Source of the DNA: Saccoglossus kowalevskii
Taxonomy: Eukaryota > Hemichordata > Enteropneusta > Harrimaniidae
Reading direction: 5' to 3'
NCBI RefSeq assembly: GCF_000003605.2
Contig: NW_003134346.1
Location: forward strand, 276,951 to 340,950
Length of the DNA stretch: 64,000 nt
The notes beneath the pieces are model-generated. The model worked only from the letters and a program-made list of their open reading frames with translations, ran no database searches and was not told the DNA's origin. The position numbers were made by a program, and so were the translations under genes. Below are positions 12,792-24,300 of the stretch, in pieces (the stretch's first letter is position 1; the number at the start of each line of letters is the position of its first letter).

Positions 12792-15104
12792 TAGCTCATG
12801 GTGGTTTTGTGCGCACTTCTATGTTCAGAGCTAAACCGTTCAGGAATTTCCTAATCGAAGGTCTTGAAACATTATTTAGTTGATGATATATTTGTAGGCA
12901 ACCGTTTCTGTTTCAATAGTTATATGTTTCATCTGTTCAGGTTCTCTGTTTTCGGCCTGAATCATCTTTAGTGGCACACATTTGGCCTCATACCTTTCAT
13001 TTCGTCGAAGATAACTTGCCCCAGCACCTGCCAAATCTTTTTCAACGTATTCCTTGAAATGAGACCTTTTCACATGGAGAAGATTGTAATTTCCTGTCTT
13101 GGGAAGTTTTTTTTAATTGGCATTGATCTGGCTCTAATTGAAACAGAGGCTCTAATTGAAACAGAGGCTCTAATTGAAACAGAGGCTCTAATTGAAACAG
13201 TGGAGAATAGCGTCATAACCGGGGGGGGGGCACTATTGCAAAGGAAAATAAAGAATAAGTCTTAGTTCAGAGGTGATGAAAAATCTTATGTTTGAGAAGT
13301 GTTTCCGTGCCCAGCATCACAGTCTTGCTATTGCATGAAAAATAGAATGCAGCAAGCACTAGATGTTGATCATGCAGTATTCGAACAGAATGGAAACAAA
13401 GCAAAGCCTCACACACAGACTTAAAGAAATTCTTCACCAATTGAACTGCCAGAACCAGTAATGAGAATGTAAGCTACTGGAGCATGTTTTCAGATGAGAT
13501 ATATCCAATCCCGAGAGATCTTACTTACTCTATCCGACAAGGTCATTGGCATATATATTGTCAGAAGATCGACGAACTACAGCAGATAGGGCTTCCTTGA
13601 AATCTGTCCTGATTTACAAAGACAATTCCCGGGCATCACAAATGCTGTGTAGATGGTGGATGGGTGATATACCTCACTCTCAGGCAGTGCAGTCGGATTT
13701 GACATGGCACTCGAGAATTTCTAAGGTCGCATGTGGTATCATTGGGATTACAAGACAGAAAGAAGCAGTAGCCTTGTGAAATCACCTAAAGCATGAGAAG
13801 AACCTACATGTTGCACAACAGCTGGAATGGTGTAACTCAGGAGACAGAGATGACAGTGAGCTGAATTCACATCATGAGGTAAATCAAAGTTGGCTTGTGC
13901 AAGGACATAAAACAATAATTTCGCACTGGAGACATACTTCAGAACATCACTACATTGACCGAAATACTCCAGGATGTTATTGGCGGTTTACTAGAACGTG
14001 TGGAAGTTAGAGAAAACAGTTATCAAGAGTTTGTTGAGTCAAGATTTAAAATAATCTTCATGATACGAACCCAACCAACAACAAAACAGGTTTTGTGAAA
14101 TACAATTCTACTCAGACCACAGCAAAACAGTCCATGACGAAAAAGGAGGAGTAAATCACTATAAACAGAAAGTCTGAAAATCACTGACACTCTCTATCTA
14201 CCTTGATATGTTCTAGAACTCAATATTGAACACAACTCGGTTGGAGGAGTACGTTTACAAGTGGATGGTGCGAAATCTTGTTTGGAGGTGTAAATAGGGG
14301 TGAATGCTAGAAACGAAAATAACAGAGCTCTCACGTAACAAGGAAAAAAGTCGACAACAGGATCATGTTCCATTTAAATAATGGTGCATTTAAACACCGT
14401 GTTCAATAAGTCTTTGTTGACTCCCAGACACCAACGTGTTTTGCAACCTCATATTCAACTTCAACAAAATCTAGAAAAGCTGTATGTGTGGCTTGGTAGT
14501 GGAGTGGAAGAATAAAAACTAGTACCGGACCACATGTTATATGATCAAATGAACAACAGTTTGATTTCATGTCTCTCATTCATCAATGCCCCAGTGGTTG
14601 CGACAGTGCGAGCAAAGTGGGTCCGAAGTTGGCTGGCCTGAAAACATCTATGGATCTATCACTACTGAAATGCTTTGGTGCAGTGATGGGTGTTGGTTTA
14701 GCACCAGTGATACCGTCAGGACCCTGTAAGCCAGACGATTAACCTCCGCCATGTAAATGACAAACATCATGCAGGAGTACAAAAATATCCACTTGCAGAG
14801 AGAGGAAGATAACATGTGTGCCATTTTGTGGCTGCAGTAATAGTGTAAAGTGTAGAAATTCTAATGATTAGTTGACAGTTTACTTTGCGCTATAGTGTCA
14901 TTGTGTGTATAGTGTGTATGCTCGAACAACCTCCTAGATCGAACTGTTTAGGAGATACAATTTTGGCAATATATAAAATGGGCGTGACCATTTTAGCAAT
15001 TTCGCGTGAAATATGTCACCATAATTTTACCAGACCTTCAATTAGGGCATTCCTGAACAGTTTAGCTCTGAACATAGAAGTGAACACAAAACCACCATCA
15101 GCTA
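12792..15104. mobile_element. Decayed DNA transposon with 74-bp terminal inverted repeats
   Basis: The segment 12792-12865 is the inverted copy of 15031-15104, with about seven differences in 74 bases (about 90% identity). The ends read TAGCTSATGGTGGTTTTGTG inward. The six bases CTAGAG lie immediately outside both ends (12786-12791 and 15105-15110), which fits a target-site duplication. The 2.3-kb interior has several short open segments, for example 12876-13073 minus, 13546-13779 plus and 14555-14742 plus, that look like pieces of coding sequence cut by stops and frameshifts. I could not match them to a transposase family. An 18-bp tandem repeat lies inside. Long ends plus a six-base duplication do not settle the superfamily. 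Confidence 0.7.
13131..13202. repeat. 18-bp tandem repeat, four copies, inside the DNA transposon
   Basis: The unit GCTCTAATTGAAACAGAG is repeated four times with almost no variation, the last copy ending in GTG instead of GAG. The period is six codons, giving a repeating Leu-Ile-Glu-Thr-Glu-Ala frame. It is followed at 13221-13230 by ten G in a row. The near identity of units suggests recent expansion inside an otherwise decayed element. Confidence 0.9.
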
Positions 15105-15833
15105 CTAGAGTATTTCCTGTTGATTAGACCAACAACTCAACATTAACATATCAGACACAAAGAATATTAACCCAAAGATGTCGATATATACCTATTATTT
15201 GTCGATTCACAGTTCGAGTTTGTAAACATAATGACTTCACCTGAAACAATTCTCGTTGCAAATATATACCTGTATAGCTGTTGGAATCTTTTTCAATTTC
15301 CGGATTTAGTTGAGACAAACACTTCCTTTTATTTAATCATCGGATGCTATCAATTTATAAATAAACTTAGTGTTGGCAAGTATGTTCGACCCTGTGTAGT
15401 GTAATTGTGAAAAAAAAGGCAATTGAGCATTAAGTGTTATTTATGATCAATTACTCATTTTACACAGAATTAAAAAAATAATTCACATGATATTGTTACC
15501 GCTGGAATAATTGCAAATAGTCCTATACAAATATGATTTATCGTCACATAAGCTAGGATATGTAAAATCGTATACTTTGTCGATTTGTCATTTAAATATC
15601 TTAAATAATGTAGATTATTATAATTACAATTGGTAAAAAATAAATAATGAGTTCCTCTATGAATTTATTATTTCTGTTTTCCTAAAAGAGGTCGTTATTT
15701 TCAAAACATATGTAGGTTTGAATGTGTTTATTGGTTATTGCAACTATGCTATTGATGTTTGAATAACGCCAATAATTAACATTAGATTCAGTAAAGAAAT
15801 ATGCTATGTAATGTACAAGCTGGTATTGCAACT

Positions 15834-16716
15834 TGTCGCATACGACTTATTTACCACTTCCGTGTCACTGAGAATGTTCTAGAACTGTACTGTGTCTGGG
15901 TGGAATATTCTATATTTTTTTAGGAACTGGTTGAATAGGTAATAGAACACTGTAGGAGGCAATAGAAGGTAATGGAACATTCTAGAAATTTGTAGTAAGT
16001 GCCAGACTCATTATGTATGCTGATGTAATGGTCTATTTATAGACAGTGTGGGTATATATGGATTTTTAAATTTATGTACTCAGAGCTTTATTCAGTTCGA
16101 TTTGATATATTGTATTGTTGTTTTATTTAAAATTGTTATTGTATTCGTATTATTGACGTCGTTGCTAGTCATGTAATATTATATATTATAATATTCTTGA
16201 GAGGGGAGGCATGTCGCATACGACATATTTACCACTTCCGTGTCACTGAGAATGTTCTAGAACTGTACTGTGTCTGGGTGGAATATTCTATATTTTTTAG
16301 GAACTGGTTGAATAGGTAATAGAACACTGTAGGAGGCAATAGAAGGTAATGGAATATTCTAGAAATTTGTAGTAAGTGCCAGACTCATTATGTATGCTGA
16401 TGTAATGGTCTATTTATAGACAGTGTGGGTATATATAGGGGAGTTGTTCAGCAGTGAGATCAGATCGGAGATCTCGTTGAATTGTATTGGAGTTTAAGTA
16501 TCTAGTTATTGGAATAGTGGAGTTTTACCGCGTTATTGTACTTGATGTTTGCAGAGTATAATAATACCAGTACCAGTTGAAACCTCATCTGTTGGCTCCG
16601 TGTTCGAATTTTATCATCGCCGCCATGGAAGTCCTTTTGTTACTGTTGCCATTTTGGTATTTGAACCATCACACCTGTACTGTACCAATTACGGTAATAT
16701 TACGTTGCGTGTGACA
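15834..16716 (+). mobile_element. LTR retroelement remnant, young, broken
   Basis: Two direct copies of about 227 bases start at 15834 and 16212 with TGTCGCATACGAC. The second is preceded by a purine-rich tract GAGAGGGGAGGCA, the expected 3' polypurine tract. The right copy ends in GTGTGACA, pairing with the TGTC start. The five bases CAACT flank both outer ends (15829-15833 and 16717-16721), a typical integrase-type 5-bp target duplication. The complete right LTR is 16212-16716 (505 bp). The shared part of the two LTRs differs at about three sites, so insertion was recent. The element is broken: it retains almost no internal region, no gag or pol could be recognised, and it is non-autonomous. 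The family (Ty3/gypsy, BEL or copia) cannot be assigned without coding sequence. Confidence 0.85.
16212..16437 (+). promoter_or_regulatory. LTR U3 region with heat-shock-element motifs and TATA box
   Basis: The U3 part of the right LTR holds a perfect trimeric heat-shock element GAATGTTCTAGAA (16250-16262), a dimeric GAATATTC (16281-16288) and another trimer GAATATTCTAGAA (16352-16364). Each fits the HSF consensus nGAAnnTTCnnGAAn. The left LTR copy has the same three sites at 15872-15884, 15903-15910 and 15975-15987. A TATATATA box lies near 16430-16437, about 65 bases after the last site. HSF binding and heat induction are inferred from motif match and position only. Confidence 0.6.
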
Positions 16717-16721
16717 CAACT

Positions 16722-18247
16722 ATATATGCTATTATATATATGCTTATAAAGCTTTCTATAACGAGTTGTGCAAATGAAAATGATAGTGTGGTACGTATTT
16801 AACGAATGTGGTGAACTCGTCTTGTAACCAAGTAAATCACGTGTTACATAACCGTATTTATGTTGGTTTATAAGTCAGTACTGCATTTCAATTTGCACGC
16901 TGCATTTTGCAAGGTGGGTAACACTTGAATACACTCTTTGATTATAGTTAAATTTGTAATTAGTCCGAGTTAATTGCACGTACATTTGTCAATGAAAGAT
17001 GCATGCATATAGTGAATTTAATGTTCCCCAAAACACCTCAACTAAAGTTTGTTGGTTTGCAAATAGGAAGAGTGTAGAAAAAACAGGAAAGACACAAAAA
17101 TGAAAACAACTCATTTACTACAAACCTAGCGGGCGATAATAACAATAAGGCATAAGTGGCCAATGTTTTACTTTAAGAGTAAAAGACTTATTCTATGAAT
17201 TCAGAAGGGAAGAGTTTAATGGTCGTAAAAGAAACAAATCAACTGTTCTATCGCTGATAATTCTAAGGTGTTCTTTCACAACGATTGTGGTGATAAGGTC
17301 ATCTTCAGATCGCCGTTCTGACTTGATGGTGATATTCCTTATTCTGACAAATGAGCAAAAAAACATTGTGCTTACCGCAAATGTCGCTTTTGCTATAGAG
17401 TACATATTCATTCATTTGTGCAGGGATTGCACTGAAACGCAATCCAGCTTCAACAAGAATTAGCATGATGGATTTTGATTTTCAAAATTAGTAAAGTGTT
17501 TATTGAAAGTTCTGGGCCCCATTAAAGTAGTCACGCCAAATGACATTTATGACACATTTTGGAATGTACAATAAACATTGATATACAAAGGAAAATAAGT
17601 AATTAATATATTTTAACAAGGTGTGCCATGTGTTTGCAGACCACTAGGCACTGTTGGCTATGGAAACCTAAAGGAGCAGCGTGGATCATATTAAGCATTT
17701 CATTGGTTGTTAATAGGTGTTGATAGTTATGAACGTTAGAATGGTGGTACTAAGAATTACCACCATCTTGCCAATCGTTATTTGTGGATATGTTTAAGTG
17801 TTTCTCGATTGTCATGTCCATTAGGTGGGTCACAATTTACATTATGAAAGCGCCCATGTGTTAAAACAATCAACAAATCTGCAATAAAAACTTGCATTTA
17901 TTGTTCCATTTGTATGCAGAATCATATTTATTAACGCGAGTTGTTAAACATGCCACATAGTTTGTAATTTCAGTCAACTGCCTTCAGTCATTAGTCAAGA
18001 AAAATAAAATGCACAAATATTGAGATTTATTATTATCTGTAAGGTTTTTGTGTAATTAGTGATTATGAAAATTATCATTATTGTGCAAATACATTACGTT
18101 GCGAATTATTCTTAATATATTTTCTTGTCAAATTCAGTTTGTTATGAATTTTACAATGTTAAAAACGGAAAGTCTCAATTGTAGTGTTTTATAGAACAAA
18201 TCCATATTTCATTTTACGTTTAACTGCATTCTCTTTCAAATGGAGAA

Positions 18248-18248
<1 letters not shown>
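16722..18248. other. Gene-free unique sequence
   Basis: No gene or recognisable repeat was seen. An open frame at 17193-17411 (minus) is short and without domain features. Confidence 0.5.

Positions 18249-18300
<52 letters not shown>
18249..18300. repeat. TA dinucleotide microsatellite
   Basis: An uninterrupted run of about 25 TA units. Open Ile-Tyr repeats in several frames come only from this simple repeat. Confidence 0.97.
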
Positions 18301-18302
<2 letters not shown>

Positions 18303-18546
18303 CAACAGATGCTGTGTCATGGAATTTCCTCTGCAAACACAACGATTTCGCTGCAGTGTTCTGATACCTATCAAAATGCCATGGATAACAGCAATAGTTA
18401 CCAACATAGCCCCGACTCATTTGCACTAAATCATTATTGATTAATTGAGTTTTAAAACCCACGTTATATAATGCTCCCAATAGATCCACGTGGAAACAAA
18501 TAACATACCGATTGTAAAAAAAAACTGTCTTATGTTAGTAGAAACA

Positions 18547-18709
18547 TTAAAGGGGCACCTTCCAGTTAAGATTAATTTTACAACAAATTTACTTCCTGGA
18601 TTAAAATAACAATGGATAACAAAAGATAGATTAACATTGTAAACAACATAAATAATAGTGTCCCATGATTCTTTGGTGCAATCCAAGGGATTGAGCGGTT
18701 CCCCTTTAA
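18547..18709. mobile_element. TTAA-ended miniature element, Kolobok/T2-like
   Basis: The left end reads TTAAAGGGGCACC and the right end, inverted, TTAAAGGGGAACC, one mismatch in 13. TTAA at both outer ends fits a TTAA target duplication. T2-type miniature elements of the Kolobok superfamily are known to begin TTAAAGGRR with TTAA targets, which matches; piggyBac-like elements also use TTAA. It is 163 bp long with no coding capacity and is a single copy in this window, so the call rests on the ends alone. Confidence 0.55.
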
Positions 18710-20997
18710 AGTAGTCACGAACAGTTGATATGGCGAGAATGCTACTAGTTACCTGACAATACAATTTAAATCTGCAAAATCTGCCTCGTAATATCGCTGA
18801 CAATCAGATGCCATTCCAAAAAACAGACCCATGTCGTTATGAGTATAATTGAACCAATAACATCCACTAACGTTTTTTTTCTTTGTGCGACACGCTGGCT
18901 CGCACAGGATTCCCTGCAATATAATTAGTGAAACAAATTAACCGTGCCCTGAACCAGTATTTGTTAATAAAAATCGAAAACATGATTACTTTTGTTTACA
19001 ATTTTTTTATCTATGCATATTAATTAGCAAATTATTGTTTATATGAGCTAGTCACAACACAATCATATTTCATTTCACCGATATGCAAATAACTGCAAGT
19101 AATGGCATGGCATTCTTGGTGGAATATACCGCATGTTCGGCTTTCGGTGCATAACACGTGCATTTTAACTAGCTAATGATTTATACGCTTAATTTATCTT
19201 GACATAATATAAATAACCAACATATCAATTGTAAATCTTTAAGTGAAATGAATATACCGACAATATGAAATCTAATATGAGCATAAATAATATATGTTCA
19301 TATCCCGTATATATTTATTTTAGAAATTAATCTATTTGATGGCAGATTATTGTCTTATAGTTCTCATTGCTCCAGGGCATTATTGACCACATGGCACAAC
19401 TGAAACACCTCAATACGTTTTGACTATACCTGACAGTGAATTTGACGAAAACAACAGATGCTGTAAACACAAGGGCAAATTTTCAAATCTTCATGCCTTA
19501 CAAAATAATGCTTCGATATTGTGTTGATGTATGTGTATATATAGATTTAGATACATGTATGGTGGGTAGATGTCTCTCACTGTTTGAGAACCAATTGAGC
19601 TACCCGTTGCATTTGTATGTAATAGTACTCTATTCTTTTGTGAGATGCATCATGTCCTGCATTCATTTACCAAGGCAGTAACAGCTTGCGTTCTTGATAT
19701 AATTTAAATTGTTGCTCCCAATTAAATTTCTATTAGGCAATCTGTCTGTCTATCTATCTATCTTTGTGAGTTCTATCTTGAAAATGGAAGGGGCGAATAC
19801 AATTCAAGGTTAATTTAAAGGTTTTAATAAATTTAATTGGTACCGTATCTATACCGTATCTAATGTTTATGTTTAGATGATTTAAATTGAGAATACATGC
19901 AAAATAAAATAATAAATATATAATTCTAATTAGATAATAAATGTAATAGAATTCATGTGTTTAGCGTTCAACATCCGGGAATTGATTGACTAGTCATTTT
20001 CAACCGATTCCGATCAAAGTCAGTGAAAACATTACAATGAAATTGTTGTCATGGGATTTTCATTATCTCTTCAATTATGTACATGCACGCATTGGTAACA
20101 CATGCTAACAGTTTCTCCGATGCAACACGGTCTAGTAATATTCGGTGGAATCGTTACAACAACCCGCGCTTGATTGAAATGGATGCAATTATGACAAAAC
20201 AAACAACTAAACATATTGGGTAAAACTGGACATGAAAATAGGTTTATATCGAGGATGTTTTGCCATTTTGTAATATTAACAAATATTTATTAATAATATT
20301 TAAAGTTTATTCAAACCTAGATACGCAAGACAAAATTATGTTTTAATTTTTAAAATCGTTTTGTCCCGTGCTGAATTAACATTGAATTAACATGATTGTA
20401 ACGTCACGGTTTTGGACAAAATAAAAAAAAATGTAATGTACCATCACTGGCAAACATCAAACAGTAACGCATATTCATTTTAAATTATTAATACAGTCCA
20501 ACCCCAATTGCATGTAAATGACCGTTTTTCTCATCTCCCCTCTGATCTGCACTGTCCTCTAATGGTATATATCAATCCATCTCCTCATTAAAGTGTTTGT
20601 TTCAAATTTGTAACCATGGCAACGCTCCCACTCATCTCGCCTTCAACGATGAAGAGATAAAAAGATAAAAGAAACTATTCTATAAGTAGAAAATTGTATG
20701 AGTCAATGTACTTAATTGTTGCCCCGATGCACATGGCAGTGTTCCATAAGATACTAGGCGTGTTAATGATCCATTAGAACAATTAAGAGCTTACCCTGTT
20801 TTCATTTACATGTATTAAGTTGTATCAATACTAGTTTGTTATATTCCAAAGAAAGCTTTCATGAAACCTATTATTGTCTTCGATATCTGTACTTAATGTG
20901 TTCGAAAATCTATGTGGGTTAGTATGTGCAATAAGTATGACCTCTCTCGTATGTGCAATTATTTAAGAACATATAAACATAAACACGAGTTTCAAAC
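18710..20997. other. Gene-free AT-rich sequence
   Basis: No gene was recognised. A short TCTG/TATC tetranucleotide repeat lies at 19739-19764. Some words such as TACAGTCCAACCCCAATT near 20,491 resemble pogo/Tigger ends, but no partner end was found. Confidence 0.5.
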
Positions 20998-21376
20998 AAT
21001 ATGTATATGATTGTACGAATAATCAATCCAATATGTATATGATAGTACAAATAAACAATCCAATATGTATATGATAGTACGAATAATCAATCCAATATGT
21101 ATATGATAGTACGAATAAACAATCCAATATGTATATGATAGTACGAATAATCAATCCAATATGTATATGATAGTACAAATAAACAATCCAATATGTATAT
21201 GATAGTACGAATAATCAATCCAATATGTATATGATAGTACGAATAATCAATCCAATATGTATATGATAGTACGAATAAACAATCCAATATGTATATGATA
21301 GTACGAATAAACAATCCAATATGTATATGATAGTACGAATAATCAATCCAATATGTATATGATAGTACGAATAAAG
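20998..21376. repeat. 32-bp minisatellite, about 12 copies, two alternating variants
   Basis: The unit contains CCAATATGTATATGATAGTAC followed by GAATAATCAAT or GAATAAACAAT. The spacing is exactly 32 bases throughout. The variant base gives the order T,A,T,A,T,A,T,T,A,A,T,A along the array, and the second and sixth units also share CAAAT in place of CGAAT. This suggests growth by duplication of 64-bp or larger blocks followed by local shuffling. An open frame on the minus strand exists only because of the repeat. Confidence 0.95.
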
Positions 21377-24300
21377 ACTTCACTTCAAGACTCCACTGGA
21401 TAAGTTCCGTGGTAGTGAATGTGATTGTCGCGGGGTCATAAGTTTAGCATTATTTTGGGACATGTATTTAGCGTCCTCCAATGTTACCAGCTCACTCTGT
21501 GTTCAGCCTTTGTTTTAATTCTGGTTGGTTGATGGCTGGTTGCAAAGATGGCGACTTTGAGTGTTGTGCACACCAACGAGTACAAACTGAGCCGTTTTCA
21601 AGCTTTAATTAGGCAATTTGTTGGTGATTGGACTTATCAAATCAGTCGCTGGCGGTAATTAGTGCAAATGACGACCAGCGCATTGGATTGTGGGAAAATC
21701 GTTGTTTATCACATACATGTCGCACATGCGCGGCAATCGTGGCTGCACAGTGTTTTTATGACTGACTGAATTCAAACACGTTATAGTCAGTATCAGTGAT
21801 TGAAAATGCAAGTAGGAAATCAGTGACAATGTCACAGCTGGTGATTTCCTGCAGTAATGAGACAAAAGCCATAGTGTTACTGGTCATAATGTTCTACTTA
21901 AAAGTTTCAATAGTGTTGTTGAGACGATCGGAATAGTGTATAGTCGTGGAACAGGTGTGGACAGTGTCAACAGAATTTGAAAAATAACGTATAATTTAGT
22001 TGTTAATATCAAAAAATAATTTGTCTAATTTTATTGCAATTTGAAAATAATAATTGCGTGCGGAAATATTCAGGATATGAATATACAATAAAGATGGTTA
22101 AGTTTCTAATATATAATATCGTTCAATTTATAATAAGATATGCCTTGAACAAAACTAAATGACGACTTATTTATTTAGTGGTGAATTGGCAGTGGAATTA
22201 TGGACCGTTTTTCTTTTAATCGGAACATAAGAAAGTCCAACATACACGAGAGTTTCAGAGAGATGTGTATCACGTCATCACTATCTGGGTTGGTATTGAC
22301 TAATCATGTTGTCATGTTCTGGTGTCTGCCAATCACAATTCACATTACCTGTATATACTACGGTCGTATTACTTGATTACGAATTACATATATATATTAT
22401 GTACGTTTTGGTGACATATATAAATACAGGAACATAGCATTGGGCTTTTGCTTTAAAAAATGTTATACTCAGATGTGTACACCAATAAGGGCTCTATAGC
22501 TAAATGCCTACAGCGCGAGAGGCGTCAACACATACGCATTGGGACTAATCGTTCAGAATCTTATCAGAAAGAACAAACACGTGCGACTTTTGTAAACATT
22601 TATATACAATCCCACAATGATCTGTATTAGGATGACGTCAACAAAAACGAGGGAGTACCGTCAGAGCTGTGTGTCATTCCCATACATGCGATACTCTACA
22701 ATCACCCGAGTCGGCTGTACTTAACGACTTTCTCAGGAGAAAATATCCTTTCTCGTGTATTCCACAGTCTCCCAAAAGAACAAATACGGAGTTCTGAATG
22801 TAAATTAACAGTTGAATGAAATGGGAACGACAGAATAATAATTCTGAACATAAATACATGAGCTTAGCAATATGACCTATTTTTGCAATAATTAGCACAC
22901 ACCTTATGTACACCTAGAGGCTGTTGGCAATCGTATGGTAGTTGTTGTGTCGTAACAGGGAGCGCTGTCTCAGCACAAACCTGCGTAATAGACGCCTTAC
23001 TAGCCGATTTTGGCTAAAATAGCTCTCCGCCGCCACTTTACTTTAGTGTTTATACACGGAACTTGGGACTTCTGTTTTACAATTTAAGATGCTTTTTAAT
23101 CACATATTTGTGTGAAATTCAATCTTTGGAACTGCATAAACTAACACATAATAACGATTATATAATTTGTGTTTGAAGTTCGAAATTCCCCAGGTAAATT
23201 TCAGGTTTCAACTCGCGTGTTTCATTTGTCATTATTTAGTGAAGAAATAACTGAAATGATTCATTATATCTATGTTATATGTGCCGTCTGTCGACTGACA
23301 GAACTCCCAGCGCGATATGCGTATAAAGATCGGTGTTGAGAAAACGCCGACCTACGTCATCAATGATAAAAACAACTTCTGTAATATGTGACGTGTAAAA
23401 CTATGTTTTATGTATTTTTGTAGTAGGTAATATGAAGATCGAGCGACAAGTCCCTAGTTTTGACGGAAGTTATGATTTCGCATCTCATATGCCTCATTGG
23501 CAGACATTATCATAGTCGCAAGAACAGGGTATTCAATGTAAGACACAATGCAGACGCTGTTACTTTGTTGACGTACAAATGTTCGCACAATGTGTGATGA
23601 CCCTCTGCCCCGTGTTCCTTCAACTCCTCAAATAAGGTAATAACGTACTTCCCATATTAGCAGATGTTTCATGTCACTCATACGCCGTTGTGTTATGGTC
23701 ATACAAGCGATGATACTAAATACAAAAAAAGAAGTGTTTCGGTAAAGGGAAATCCGGAACTTCATCCCATGATAATACAATGACATTCAATGACAAGCGA
23801 GTACGATGCTTGCACGGTGTCAATATCATCAAAACAGGTCGGAAATTATGAGCTTATATCAAAGTTTATTAATAAATTTCGATATAGTAATCTTGGATCT
23901 TTCGTAGATATCATTCCAGTTGTCTGTGTCAGCTGCTGCCTGGCGCCGACTTATCTCAATGGTTTAATAATAATAATAAAATAACCGATATATTGTTAGA
24001 TAAAGTATAATATGTTGTTGTACTACGGGAGCAAATGTATTCGTGAATATGCAATGTACTCCCACAGTGTGTGTAACCTACATTGGGAGTGGCACGTCGA
24101 CGTAGCAGTGGATCGCGCTGATGCCTCATCGTCTAGTGGGACGTCGGCTGCAGTTAAGGTTGTATATGTTACAATATACAGACAATTACGAAAGTTGAAT
24201 TGGTTCTCCATGGCTTGCTACACTCTATTAAGCTTCTGAGTAAAACATTATCACCAACATTCTATCCGTATTTTTCAATAATGTTGCAAAGCTATTGCGA

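Noticed and set aside
17640-17660. CCACTAGGCACTG as a CTCF site
   Set aside because: Too many mismatches to the CTCF core.
18184-18489. Ile-Tyr repeat frames
   Set aside because: Translation of a TA microsatellite; the same applies at 44.4-44.7 kb around the assembly gap.
20491-20515. TACAGTCCAACCCC, similar to a pogo/Tigger transposon end
   Set aside because: No matching inverted end or second copy was found nearby.
21087-21383. 98-codon repetitive minus-strand frame
   Set aside because: It is a by-product of the 32-bp minisatellite.
23170-23190. AGTTCGAAATTCC resembling a tRNA box B
   Set aside because: There is no box A at the right distance and no cloverleaf.
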